Below, in pieces: positions 1 to 6,279 of a stretch of 9,480 nt of DNA. How positions within the stretch are numbered: position 1 is the first letter of the stretch; each line of letters starts with the position of its first letter. The notes below the pieces were generated by a model. It saw only the letters and a list, made by a program, of their open reading frames with translations, was not told where the DNA came from and made no database searches. Source of the stretch: Spirochaetales bacterium (lineage in GTDB: Bacteria > Spirochaetota > Spirochaetia > JABEVK01); NCBI GenBank assembly GCA_013043995.1, contig JABEVL010000046.1, positions 1 through 9,480 on the forward strand, given 5' to 3'. Both the position numbers and the translations under genes were made by a program.

Positions 1-1
1 C

Positions 2-145
2 GATACTGTTCCCCGCGTCGACGATACATACGTCGGCGCCGGCGCGCTGATCGCCATCGTCGGATGTTGCGCATTCCTTGCCGGCGCCGGTTTGGACAAC
101 GTCACGTCACAGCGGCGGCGTTGGCATCAGCCATCTGAACAATAA
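2..145 (+). CDS. Possible 3' end of an unidentified gene entering from the left
   Basis: Frame 2 is open from the window edge to a TAA at 143-145 and would give 47 residues. Residues 11-31 are small and hydrophobic (Gly, Ala, Leu, Ile, Val, two Cys) and look like one membrane segment. They are followed by a polar, Arg-rich end. Codon third positions in bases 2-100 are mostly G or C, unlike the genes to the right. The last ~44 bases overlap the 3' end of the chemoreceptor gene on the other strand, so only the part before about base 100 looks protein-like. No family is recognised. It could equally be chance reading through a G+C-rich piece joined to this contig. Confidence 0.22.
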   Translation, partial: DTVPRVDDTYVGAGALIAIVGCCAFLAGAGLDNVTSQRRRWHQPSEQ

Positions 146-1772
146 TTTCCATGGAGTGACGTGATTTTTCTGCTTCGTTGCCCATTTTCTGCGCTTCGTT
201 TTTGATCTCAGAGGTGGTGTTGACCAAACCCGTCAGCGACTGGGAAATCATCCGGCCACCTTGTGCAGTCTCGGCAATTTCCACCTGCATCTGTGCCATG
301 GCTTGACTGATGTCCTGAATTCCCGTCAGCAAGCGCTCTATGGTTTGTCCCGTGCGCTGGGAAACCTCTTTTGTGCTTTCGATACGCTCTATAATTTCTC
401 GTAAAGAAAGTGAAATGCTTTTGGAGTTGTGCGCGGTTGCCTCGCTCAATTTACGAATCTCGTCCGCCACAACGGCAAACCCCTTACCAGCATCTCCGGC
501 ATGCGCCGCTTCGATGGCCGCATTCATGGCCAACAGTCCGGTTTGTGAGGCTACTTCATTGATGATTCGGGTAAACTCGGAGATCACCTCAGCGGCTTTT
601 GAAATTTCACCGATAGATCCCAAGGTTTGGGCCATGTCTTCTTCACTCTCATGGGCCCAGATGGCCAGTTTGTCCGAAAGTTCACGTTTAGTTTTTGTTG
701 TCTCGTCAAGGTTTTTAAGGCTTACCGCCATCTCCTCTACGGCGGAGGAGGCGTCTGAGATGGCTCGGGCTTGGACTTCAATTTTGGGAACTGTCGTTTC
801 AACAAGTTCGGTAATGCTGCTGACTGCGGTGTTCCCACTTTGTATCGTTTGGCGAAGATCTTGAATATGGAGCTTTATTTGAGTCATGGTGGCGTCCATT
901 TGAACAGTCGTCGCCGACAGTTCTGTGGCGTGGCTTGAAAGTTCGCTGCCTTGTTGTCGTGATTTTTCTGAGCTCTCTTGAACAACCTGGATCAGAGAGC
1001 GCAATTTATCCATGAGGTTGTTCAGATGTTTTGCCAAAAGGCCAAGTTCGTCGTGGCCAACCTTGATGACACGGATGGTGAGGTCGCCTTCGGCTCCTTT
1101 GCTAAAATTATCAAGAAAAATTCTGAAGCGACGCTGAAGACTTAGGCCCATCAGGATAGTTTCTAAAAGTGCTACCAGTGTCGACGCCCCAATTCCTCCC
1201 GCAATCAGCCACGTAAGAATGTTCATGCTATTCGAAATACTATTGTCGGAGTGAGCCAATTCTTGGCTGGTTTCCTGGATCATCGGCATTAAAAGTGCTT
1301 GTACATTCTGAAAGGTAAGCTCAGAGGGCCCTTCCAGAGCTTCGAGAGCAATTTTATCCTGTCCGTTCTTCAAAAGATCTAAGACTGTTTCATCAAGATT
1401 CAACATTGAGTCTACGGCCGAACCCAAACGCGACACGCGAAAATCGGAATCCTCAAACCCTAGATTTTTGTATACTGCGAGATTTTTCTTGATCTGACTG
1501 ACCAAGGAGTTCCTCAGGTTCTCGAGGTCTTGGAGTTCCTTGGGTGTACTTGCCGTCATGGACTTGTACATGAGCGTTCTCAGGTTTTGAATTTCGAACC
1601 TGAGATTTTCTGTTGTCTGTAAAGCTCCGAGAGTTTGTGTGCCTAGCTGATGAACCTGGTTTTTAAAAGTTCCAAGGGTTTGAAGGGTTAGAAACCCTAC
1701 CGATGCAAAGATAACAACAGTCAAGACCATGCCGAGGGCAATCTTGGAAACCAAAGAGAATCCTCGTTTCAT
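102..1772 (-). CDS. Methyl-accepting chemotaxis protein (transmembrane chemoreceptor)
   Basis: This 556-residue chemoreceptor should sense a ligand outside the inner membrane and control CheA/CheW. Visible order: a cytoplasmic start; TM1 at about residues 11-30; an extracytoplasmic helical region at about 33-178 resembling a four-helix-bundle (4HB_MCP) sensor; TM2 at about 183-205; HAMP at about 206-260 with DELGLLAKHLNNLM; then the long coiled-coil signalling domain. The conserved hairpin tip lies near 396-434 (SQTGLLAMNAAIEAAHAG, then GKGFAVVADEIRKLSE). No CheR-binding pentapeptide is present at the end. The ATG at 1772 has a GAGAGG ribosome site and sits 12 nt after the pcnB stop, so the two are co-transcribed. 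The helix after the tip is somewhat shorter than the one before it, and the stop lies where base composition changes, so slight 3' truncation is possible. The ligand is unknown. Confidence 0.95.
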   Translation of the reverse strand: MKRGFSLVSKIALGMVLTVVIFASVGFLTLQTLGTFKNQVHQLGTQTLGALQTTENLRFEIQNLRTLMYKSMTASTPKELQDLENLRNSLVSQIKKNLAVYKNLGFEDSDFRVSRLGSAVDSMLNLDETVLDLLKNGQDKIALEALEGPSELTFQNVQALLMPMIQETSQELAHSDNSISNSMNILTWLIAGGIGASTLVALLETILMGLSLQRRFRIFLDNFSKGAEGDLTIRVIKVGHDELGLLAKHLNNLMDKLRSLIQVVQESSEKSRQQGSELSSHATELSATTVQMDATMTQIKLHIQDLRQTIQSGNTAVSSITELVETTVPKIEVQARAISDASSAVEEMAVSLKNLDETTKTKRELSDKLAIWAHESEEDMAQTLGSIGEISKAAEVISEFTRIINEVASQTGLLAMNAAIEAAHAGDAGKGFAVVADEIRKLSEATAHNSKSISLSLREIIERIESTKEVSQRTGQTIERLLTGIQDISQAMAQMQVEIAETAQGGRMISQSLTGLVNTTSEIKNEAQKMGNEAEKSRHSMEIIVQMADANAAAVT

Positions 1773-1784
1773 TATTTTCCTCTC

Positions 1785-2903
1785 TTACATGGGCTTGGGA
1801 TCTTTATGGGAAGGGGCTGGAGGACGGCGATGACGGGTTCGCGGAGGTCTTCGTCGAGGCGTGCGTACGGCCCAAACTCGGTACATTCCACGAAGGGCGT
1901 TTTCAAGCTCGGCATTCGAAGGAAGCAAGGGCTGAAAAAAGTCCTTCAAGAGGCGGATAGCGTCTTCAAAATTTTCAGTTGTCGCTTTTGATCTCCAACC
2001 TTTTGATTCCATCCACGGGGCGATCAGAAATGTCAAAGCGGATGCCCGATCAATTTCTTGAGCACTTTTCACGGCTTCATCCAAGAGTCGCAACCCTTCG
2101 AGAAGTTCCTTGGGAGCAGGCTTTAGAAAACCTGTGCGCAATTCTTGGCCCAAGCCCTGCGTTATGAATTCAAGCAGACGGTATTTTGATAGATTCTGAA
2201 GTATTTCTGCCGACATGCCGCTAAACAGTATTTTGTAAAACTCTTCAGTGAGGCGGGCGGGGGACATGGAAGCTAACAGAGGAGCTTTTTTCCGGATTTG
2301 AGACGCCATGGCCGAAGAAAGGGAAAGCTTACCCGTCGTGGTATATTTGATGCCCCGTAACATTCGAACGGGGTCATCGTCGAAGATCAGATCGAGAGGA
2401 ATGACGTTGACAAGGCGGCGGCGGCGAATGTCCGCGACGCCCCCCACCTGGTCGATGATATACTGGTCTTTAGGACAGTAGTAAAGGGCGTTGAGTGTAA
2501 AATCCCGGCGCTTGGCGTCTTCTTCGAGAGTTCCAAAAACGTTGTTATCGCCTTCGACATTGCTACGAAAGGTCGCTACCTCAATGATTTTATTGTCAGG
2601 AAAGTAAACGTGCACCAATCGGAACCGCTTGCCAATAATTCTTGAAAACGGAAGGACCTTTTTGATCGCACGGGGGTGAGCGTCTGTGACGACATCGAAA
2701 TCTTTAGGCTTTCTACCTAAAAGAAGATCCCGAATAGCACCTCCCACGATATAGGCCTCGTATCCTGCCGAACGGAGTTTGCGCGTGATAAAAAGGGCGT
2801 CTGAATCCATCTGATTCAGAGTCAGACCATGCTCTTCTTGTGTATAAACTTCTGCTTGCTTGACGGCTTTGCCGTCTTTAGACTTGGTGTATCGAACTAG
2901 CAC
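1785..2903 (-). CDS. pcnB: PcnB-type poly(A) polymerase (class II nucleotidyltransferase)
   Basis: A 372-residue enzyme expected to add poly(A) tails to RNA 3' ends and so promote RNA decay. The nucleotidyltransferase head shows GGAIRD at 54-59, the metal-binding DFD at 68-70, RRDFTLNAL at 132-140 and DDDPVRMLRG from 175. GKRFRLVHV at 91-99 matches the short signature that separates bacterial poly(A) polymerases from CCA-adding enzymes, as I recall it. The C-terminus (about 337-372) is a basic Arg/Pro tail, like the tail of E. coli PcnB that helps bind RNA. Translation begins at a GTG (2903) with AGGAAGG just upstream. A CCA-adding role is less likely but not excluded, since no other tRNA nucleotidyltransferase is in view. 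The chemoreceptor gene follows 12 nt downstream. The 214 bp before the gene hold a candidate promoter and several inverted repeats. Confidence 0.9.
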   Translation of the reverse strand: MLVRYTKSKDGKAVKQAEVYTQEEHGLTLNQMDSDALFITRKLRSAGYEAYIVGGAIRDLLLGRKPKDFDVVTDAHPRAIKKVLPFSRIIGKRFRLVHVYFPDNKIIEVATFRSNVEGDNNVFGTLEEDAKRRDFTLNALYYCPKDQYIIDQVGGVADIRRRRLVNVIPLDLIFDDDPVRMLRGIKYTTTGKLSLSSAMASQIRKKAPLLASMSPARLTEEFYKILFSGMSAEILQNLSKYRLLEFITQGLGQELRTGFLKPAPKELLEGLRLLDEAVKSAQEIDRASALTFLIAPWMESKGWRSKATTENFEDAIRLLKDFFQPLLPSNAELENALRGMYRVWAVRTPRRRPPRTRHRRPPAPSHKDPKPM

Positions 2904-2940
2904 TGCCTTCCTGCTTTGTGTCGAGTTTAGACTCCCTTGC

Positions 2941-3020
2941 CGAAAAAATCAACTCAACGGGGAAAATTACATTTTTTCGCCGAAGTCCAATTCTGTTGAT
3001 TATCGCATTACACCGTTGAG
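2941..3020. repeat. Interleaved inverted repeats upstream of pcnB
   Basis: Three perfect inverted pairs lie close together: CGAAAAAAT at 2941-2949 with ATTTTTTCG at 2971-2979; AATCAAC at 2947-2953 with GTTGATT at 2995-3001; and CTCAACGG at 2953-2960 with CCGTTGAG at 3013-3020. The first two pairs share bases 2947-2949, so they cannot form together as RNA stems. The outermost arm lies in the spacer of the candidate pcnB promoter. They may be protein-binding half-sites or alternative leader folds; chance is also possible because two arms are A/T runs. Confidence 0.35.
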
Positions 3021-3026
3021 CAGCAA
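2999..3026 (-). promoter_or_regulatory. Candidate sigma70-type promoter for pcnB
   Basis: On the minus strand a -35 TTGCTG (3026-3021), a 16-nt spacer and a -10 GATAAT (3004-2999) precede pcnB, giving a start near 2992 and a leader of about 90 nt. The match is fair rather than strong, and read-through from mrp is also possible because no terminator is visible after mrp. Confidence 0.35.
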
Positions 3027-3117
3027 AATCGAAGCTAGAAAGCCTTGTCTGCGAGACGTGCGACGAGCTTGATTCACACCCTAAAACGAGCCTTGCCTCA
3101 AATTTTCCGTTGCATCC

Positions 3118-3945
3118 TTATACAGGCATGGCAGACAAAACTCGTTCAGCAAGTGCCAAGAAAATTCCCTTAACTGGACTCTCTGTTTCAACCAACGCCA
3201 GGCCTTTTTCTGAATCTGCCACGGCCGCGGGGTCAAGGGGGATTGCTTCAAGAAAAGGGATTTCTAGTTCTTCCGCTGCGGTCTTCCCCCCGCCTTGGCC
3301 AAAAAGAGGAAGAACGGAACCATCTTGCCTGTTGAGATAGCCCGACATATTTTCAACGAGTCCTAAAATGGGCATTTTTAACTGGCGAGAAAAATCAATG
3401 GTCCGTCGCGCGTCAAGAACTGAGACGGCCTGCGGTGTCGTCACAATGATGGACCCTCGGGAGGGGGAGTTGTTTAACAGCTGACACACGGTTAAGGGTT
3501 CGTCACCAGTCCCTGGAGGAGAGTCGATGATCAAAAAATCAAGTTCTGGCCAAAGTGTGTCGGCCATCAGCTGGTTGATCAACGCAATTTTAATGGGCCC
3601 CCGCCAGATGTAGGCTGTATCGACGGGACGTCCGGTGAGCGCGACGCTAACCAAAAATAGGTTCGGTCGTGCTTCCAGTGGTTCGAGCTGTGTTTCGTGA
3701 AATGACATCGTCGCATGATCGAGGCCCAAAAGATGGGCAACATTCGGCCCGTGAATATCTGTATCAAGAAGCCCAACGCGAAGCCCTTTCAAAGCTAAGG
3801 AAAGGGCCAGATTAACGCTGACCGTAGATTTTCCTACTCCGCCTTTTCCTGACAGAACGACAATCTTGTGCTTGATTTTTTTCATGACTCCACGAAGTCG
3901 CATCATCTGTGCGACGCGCTCGTCACCTTCAGGACCGTGGGACAT
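3118..3945 (-). CDS. mrp: Mrp/NBP35-family P-loop ATPase lacking the CxxC motif
   Basis: A 275-residue member of the Mrp/ApbC/NBP35 family, whose usual role is to carry or assemble iron-sulfur clusters in the cytoplasm. It shows the deviant Walker A KGGVGKST at 34-41, the family stretch LLDTDIHGPNVAHLLG at 59-74, and DSPPGTGDEPLT at 141-152. There is no N-terminal MIP18/DUF59 domain. After the conserved VENMSG (197-202) most relatives have Cys-x-x-Cys, which holds the bridging cluster. Here the stretch reads YLNRQDGSVLPLFG and has no cysteine, and the only cysteine in the whole protein is C154. The ATPase core is intact, so cluster carriage must differ or be lost. The ATG at 3945 has a strong AAGGAG site. 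fmdB lies 113 nt upstream on the same strand. Confidence 0.9.
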   Translation of the reverse strand: MSHGPEGDERVAQMMRLRGVMKKIKHKIVVLSGKGGVGKSTVSVNLALSLALKGLRVGLLDTDIHGPNVAHLLGLDHATMSFHETQLEPLEARPNLFLVSVALTGRPVDTAYIWRGPIKIALINQLMADTLWPELDFLIIDSPPGTGDEPLTVCQLLNNSPSRGSIIVTTPQAVSVLDARRTIDFSRQLKMPILGLVENMSGYLNRQDGSVLPLFGQGGGKTAAEELEIPFLEAIPLDPAAVADSEKGLALVETESPVKGIFLALAERVLSAMPV

Positions 3946-4058
3946 ATTAAACTCCTTGGTAAAACAACCTCAAAAGATTCAATCCCTTTCAAGCAAGCAC
4001 AGGACAAAATCGGGCCGTCATTCGTTCGGCTACGTGTTCGAACAGAAATCTTGGTGAG

Positions 4059-4286
4059 TCAGGTATTAGAAGTTACGGGTTCAGTTTTAGTTTCGCTAGC
4101 AGAAGTTTTTTTAGAATCGTTGATATAAAATCCGCTCCCTTTAAAAATGATGCCAGCACCTCCACCGACCTTCCTTTTCACTTGTCCGTGACACTGGGGA
4201 CACTCGTGCAAGGGTTCATCTTTCATCGACTGAAATGCTTCAAACTCATGGCCGCAAGACAAACACGCGTAATCGTAGGTTGGCAT
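4059..4286 (-). CDS. FmdB-type zinc-ribbon protein
   Basis: A 75-residue protein of the FmdB/CxxC_CxxC_SSSS putative regulatory family. It begins MPTYDYACLSCGHEFEAFQS, with two Cys pairs (C8/C11 and C29/C32) that should bind one zinc ion. The following GGGAGIIFKGSGFYIND is the typical end of the family's conserved part. The last ~18 residues are a polar Ser/Thr/Glu/Lys tail. Its molecular role is not established; the 'regulatory protein' label comes from an amidase/formamidase operon in another organism. The ATG at 4286 has a clear GGAGG site 7 nt upstream. It diverges from the 188-residue gene across 76 bp and precedes mrp on the same strand, so it may share a transcript with it. Confidence 0.9.
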   Translation of the reverse strand: MPTYDYACLSCGHEFEAFQSMKDEPLHECPQCHGQVKRKVGGGAGIIFKGSGFYINDSKKTSASETKTEPVTSNT

Positions 4287-4327
4287 AATTTCCTCCGTTT
4301 CTCTTTTTAACAGTACCTAAAATAGTT

Positions 4328-4344
4328 ACCCCTCGGCAAGGGGT
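4328..4344. repeat. Short GC-rich hairpin between divergent genes
   Basis: ACCCCT (4328-4333) and AGGGGT (4339-4344) form a perfect 6-bp inverted repeat with a 5-base loop. It lies in the 76-bp gap between fmdB and the divergent 188-residue gene, just before the candidate -10 of the latter. No T-run follows in either direction, so it is not a good terminator; an operator for one or both genes is possible. Confidence 0.4.
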
Positions 4345-4349
4345 TAGAG

Positions 4350-4355
4350 TATAGT
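4350..4355 (+). promoter_or_regulatory. Candidate -10 element for the 188-residue gene
   Basis: TATAGT ends 7 nt before the ATG at 4363, which would place transcription start at or next to the start codon. The -35 region is weak (TTACCC at 4326-4331, 18-nt spacer). No ribosome site at a normal distance is seen. Confidence 0.3.
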
Positions 4356-4362
4356 AAAAGGC

Positions 4363-4929
4363 ATGGGTTTTCTTTCAAATTTGCAAGAAGAATTCACTTC
4401 GGTGTGGACTCTTCTGAATGATACATCAACGGCCTTGGCACGTGCCAAATTGTTTCAGGAGTATGAAAACGACCTGAGAACCTGGAGATCTTTGCTGCAA
4501 AGGCGTGGTCAGGATCCGCAAGTTACTTCGGAGGTCCGCCAAAATCTGAAAGCCCTCCGGACCCAATTGCGATCCCAAGGATTGGAGCTCATTCTTGGAC
4601 AAAAGGACATTGTAACAAAAGGATGGAGGCACGATGATGCTGTTTTGGACGGTTTTAGGCGTTGTGTCCTGCTTGTCCAGGCCCGTGACGTTTTTTGGAT
4701 TACGGGCAGTGAGTCGCATGGGCAGCTGAAGTCAGCCTTGGGGGCCCGCTTAGGGATGAATGACATCGATTCGTGGCCAGGAGTTCACAGTCTTTGGTTT
4801 AGGTGGGTCAATAAAACCTTGGAGTTGTCGGGAGCTGATAGTGAACCGGCTCAAGAATGGGAAATCTTTCGACGGCTGGTAGATGAAAAGAAAAATTTTT
4901 TGATTAAGAGGTTGCAAAACCTTCGTTAA
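4363..4929 (+). CDS. Orphan hypothetical protein, 188 residues, mostly helical
   Basis: I do not recognise a family. The protein has no signal peptide or membrane segment and should be cytoplasmic. It is rich in charged residues and Leu, with a long helical first half (about 20-75) containing many Arg, Lys and Gln, and a second part with several Trp (W88, W112, W138, W145, W148, W166) ending in a basic helix. It has a single cysteine (C101). It stands alone on the plus strand between two minus-strand gene groups. Its stop (4927-4929) overlaps that of folC (4926-4928), so the genes converge with no room for a terminator. No good ribosome site precedes the ATG, and a -10-like TATAGT lies 7 nt before it, suggesting a leaderless message. 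Coding potential looks real because the frame stays open to the exact folC boundary and the composition matches the neighbours. Confidence 0.75.
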   Translation: MGFLSNLQEEFTSVWTLLNDTSTALARAKLFQEYENDLRTWRSLLQRRGQDPQVTSEVRQNLKALRTQLRSQGLELILGQKDIVTKGWRHDDAVLDGFRRCVLLVQARDVFWITGSESHGQLKSALGARLGMNDIDSWPGVHSLWFRWVNKTLELSGADSEPAQEWEIFRRLVDEKKNFLIKRLQNLR

Positions 4930-6275
4930 CTGTGGCCTCGGGACCAAAGACTGATTTTGCCTACAAGATAAAAAGAACCCAGCACTAAAAGAGGGGCATT
5001 TTCTTTTTGAGCGTTGAGCCAGGCCACATCGGGGCTGGAATGAGTTGTGATTTGAGATGCCGAATAACCCGCAGAAAGAAAAGTTTGCCTCATGTGATCC
5101 GTGGAACTTGGGCGTTCATTTCCTGGAGGACACAGGATCACTCTGTCAAAAATCCCAGCCAAGGCGCTGGCCATGCCTTCAATATTTTTTCCTTCAAAGG
5201 CTCCAAAGAGCAATGTCCCGCCCCGGTGAAAGATTTCGACCCAGGTTGTGGCCGCAGCAAGAGCTGACTGGACCGTGTGAGCTCCATCGACGACAACGAG
5301 GGGGTTTGTCCTGATGACTTCCATCCGCCCCGAAAGCCTGACATTGGCCCAACCATGGGAAATGGCTTCGGCCCAGGTTTTGCCATTTTGGGGCAACATT
5401 TGATGCTGGGCTGCCCAAGTGTCCACAGCAAGGGCGGCAAGGACGGCATTTTCGCCCTGATGGCGCCCTAACAGGGGGAGGCGGCTTGCCCAGATGTTGC
5501 CGTTTGTTAATGTCACAGACAAATCGGTTCCTGCCGAGCTTAGCTTTGTTTCAAAATGTTGAAGGGCGTCTGACCAAAGAAGCAAGGGGACGGACTTTTC
5601 TTCGGAAGTTTTTTGAAAGACGTTCCACGCCTGAGGCGGTTGTGACGCGACGACAGCGGGTACGCCTTGTTTAAGGATACCCGCTTTTTCGGTTGCAATT
5701 TGCTCCAGTGTCGTGCCCAAGATTTCTGTGTGCTCATATTCGATTAAAGTCAGAAGGCAAACGTCGGGTTGGCAAACGTTGGTGGCGTCAAGCCTTCCTC
5801 CCAAGCCGGTTTCAAGCACCTGGGCTGAGCATTGCTCGGCTTGAAACACCAGAAAGGCTCCCAGGGTGAGCAGTTCAAAAGTTGTGGGAGTGCCGCCCCA
5901 GGTGCGGGCAAAACGGACAAGCTGATCTTGATCCAGCCACAGGTTCTTGAGCGAAGTAAAGGCTTCAAGGTAGGACTCTTGAGAGAAAAAAACTCCGTTC
6001 TTTGTGATCCTTTCACGCCAGTCAACGAGATGGGGCGAGATGTAAAGGCCAGGCTCAAAGCCCGCAGCGCTGAGAATCGAAGAAAGAAATCCTGCTGTTG
6101 AGCCTTTTCCCTTAGAACCTGCAATATGAAACGTCGGTCTTATTCGCTCAGGATGGCCGAAAATTTCAAGCAGAGCGTGCATTCTATCCAGGCGCCACAC
6201 TCGTGGTGTTGCGTCTGGTGTTTTTTCGAGATTGGTCTGGGACTCAAGCCAGGGCCAAATTTCCTCGAATCGCAT
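4926..6275 (-). CDS. folC: Folylpolyglutamate synthase (FolC)
   Basis: A 449-residue Mur-ligase-type enzyme that uses ATP to add glutamates to folates, keeping them in the cell; in many bacteria the same protein also makes dihydrofolate. Motifs: the P-loop HIAGSKGKGSTAGF at 50-63, YISPHLVDWRERI at 78-90, the Mg-site region LETGLGGRLDATN at 154-166, EHTEILG at 181-187, EKAGILKQG at 196-204, and GRMEV then VDGAHT at 316-334. DGAHT replaces the usual bacterial DGAHN; as I recall it is also seen in eukaryotic FPGS, so it need not be a defect. I chose the ATG at 6275, 4 nt after the hisD stop, because the FolC pattern begins at MRFEEIWPWL. An ATG at 6308 would add 11 residues and overlap hisD, and the longest frame, back to 6425, runs far into hisD and is unlikely. 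It is clearly coupled to hisD. Confidence 0.93.
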   Translation of the reverse strand: MRFEEIWPWLESQTNLEKTPDATPRVWRLDRMHALLEIFGHPERIRPTFHIAGSKGKGSTAGFLSSILSAAGFEPGLYISPHLVDWRERITKNGVFFSQESYLEAFTSLKNLWLDQDQLVRFARTWGGTPTTFELLTLGAFLVFQAEQCSAQVLETGLGGRLDATNVCQPDVCLLTLIEYEHTEILGTTLEQIATEKAGILKQGVPAVVASQPPQAWNVFQKTSEEKSVPLLLWSDALQHFETKLSSAGTDLSVTLTNGNIWASRLPLLGRHQGENAVLAALAVDTWAAQHQMLPQNGKTWAEAISHGWANVRLSGRMEVIRTNPLVVVDGAHTVQSALAAATTWVEIFHRGGTLLFGAFEGKNIEGMASALAGIFDRVILCPPGNERPSSTDHMRQTFLSAGYSASQITTHSSPDVAWLNAQKENAPLLVLGSFYLVGKISLWSRGHS

Positions 6276-6279
6276 AAGA

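Noticed and set aside
340..864. Plus-strand open frame of 174 codons inside the chemoreceptor gene
   Set aside because: It is antisense to the highly conserved signalling domain and its translation looks like no protein family; it is a shadow of the minus-strand frame.
1785..1870. Arg/Pro-rich end of PcnB as a frameshift artefact
   Set aside because: A basic Arg/Pro tail is normal for the PcnB family, and the stop falls properly before the next ribosome site.
2941..2979. CGAAAAAAT/ATTTTTTCG pair as a rho-independent terminator
   Set aside because: The stem is A/T only apart from its ends, the loop is 21 bases, and it lies just before pcnB rather than after a gene end.
4022..4045. GTTCGAAC palindrome resembling a tRNA T-loop between fmdB and mrp
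   Set aside because: The flanking bases do not form the five-pair T-stem on either strand, and no acceptor or anticodon arm is found.
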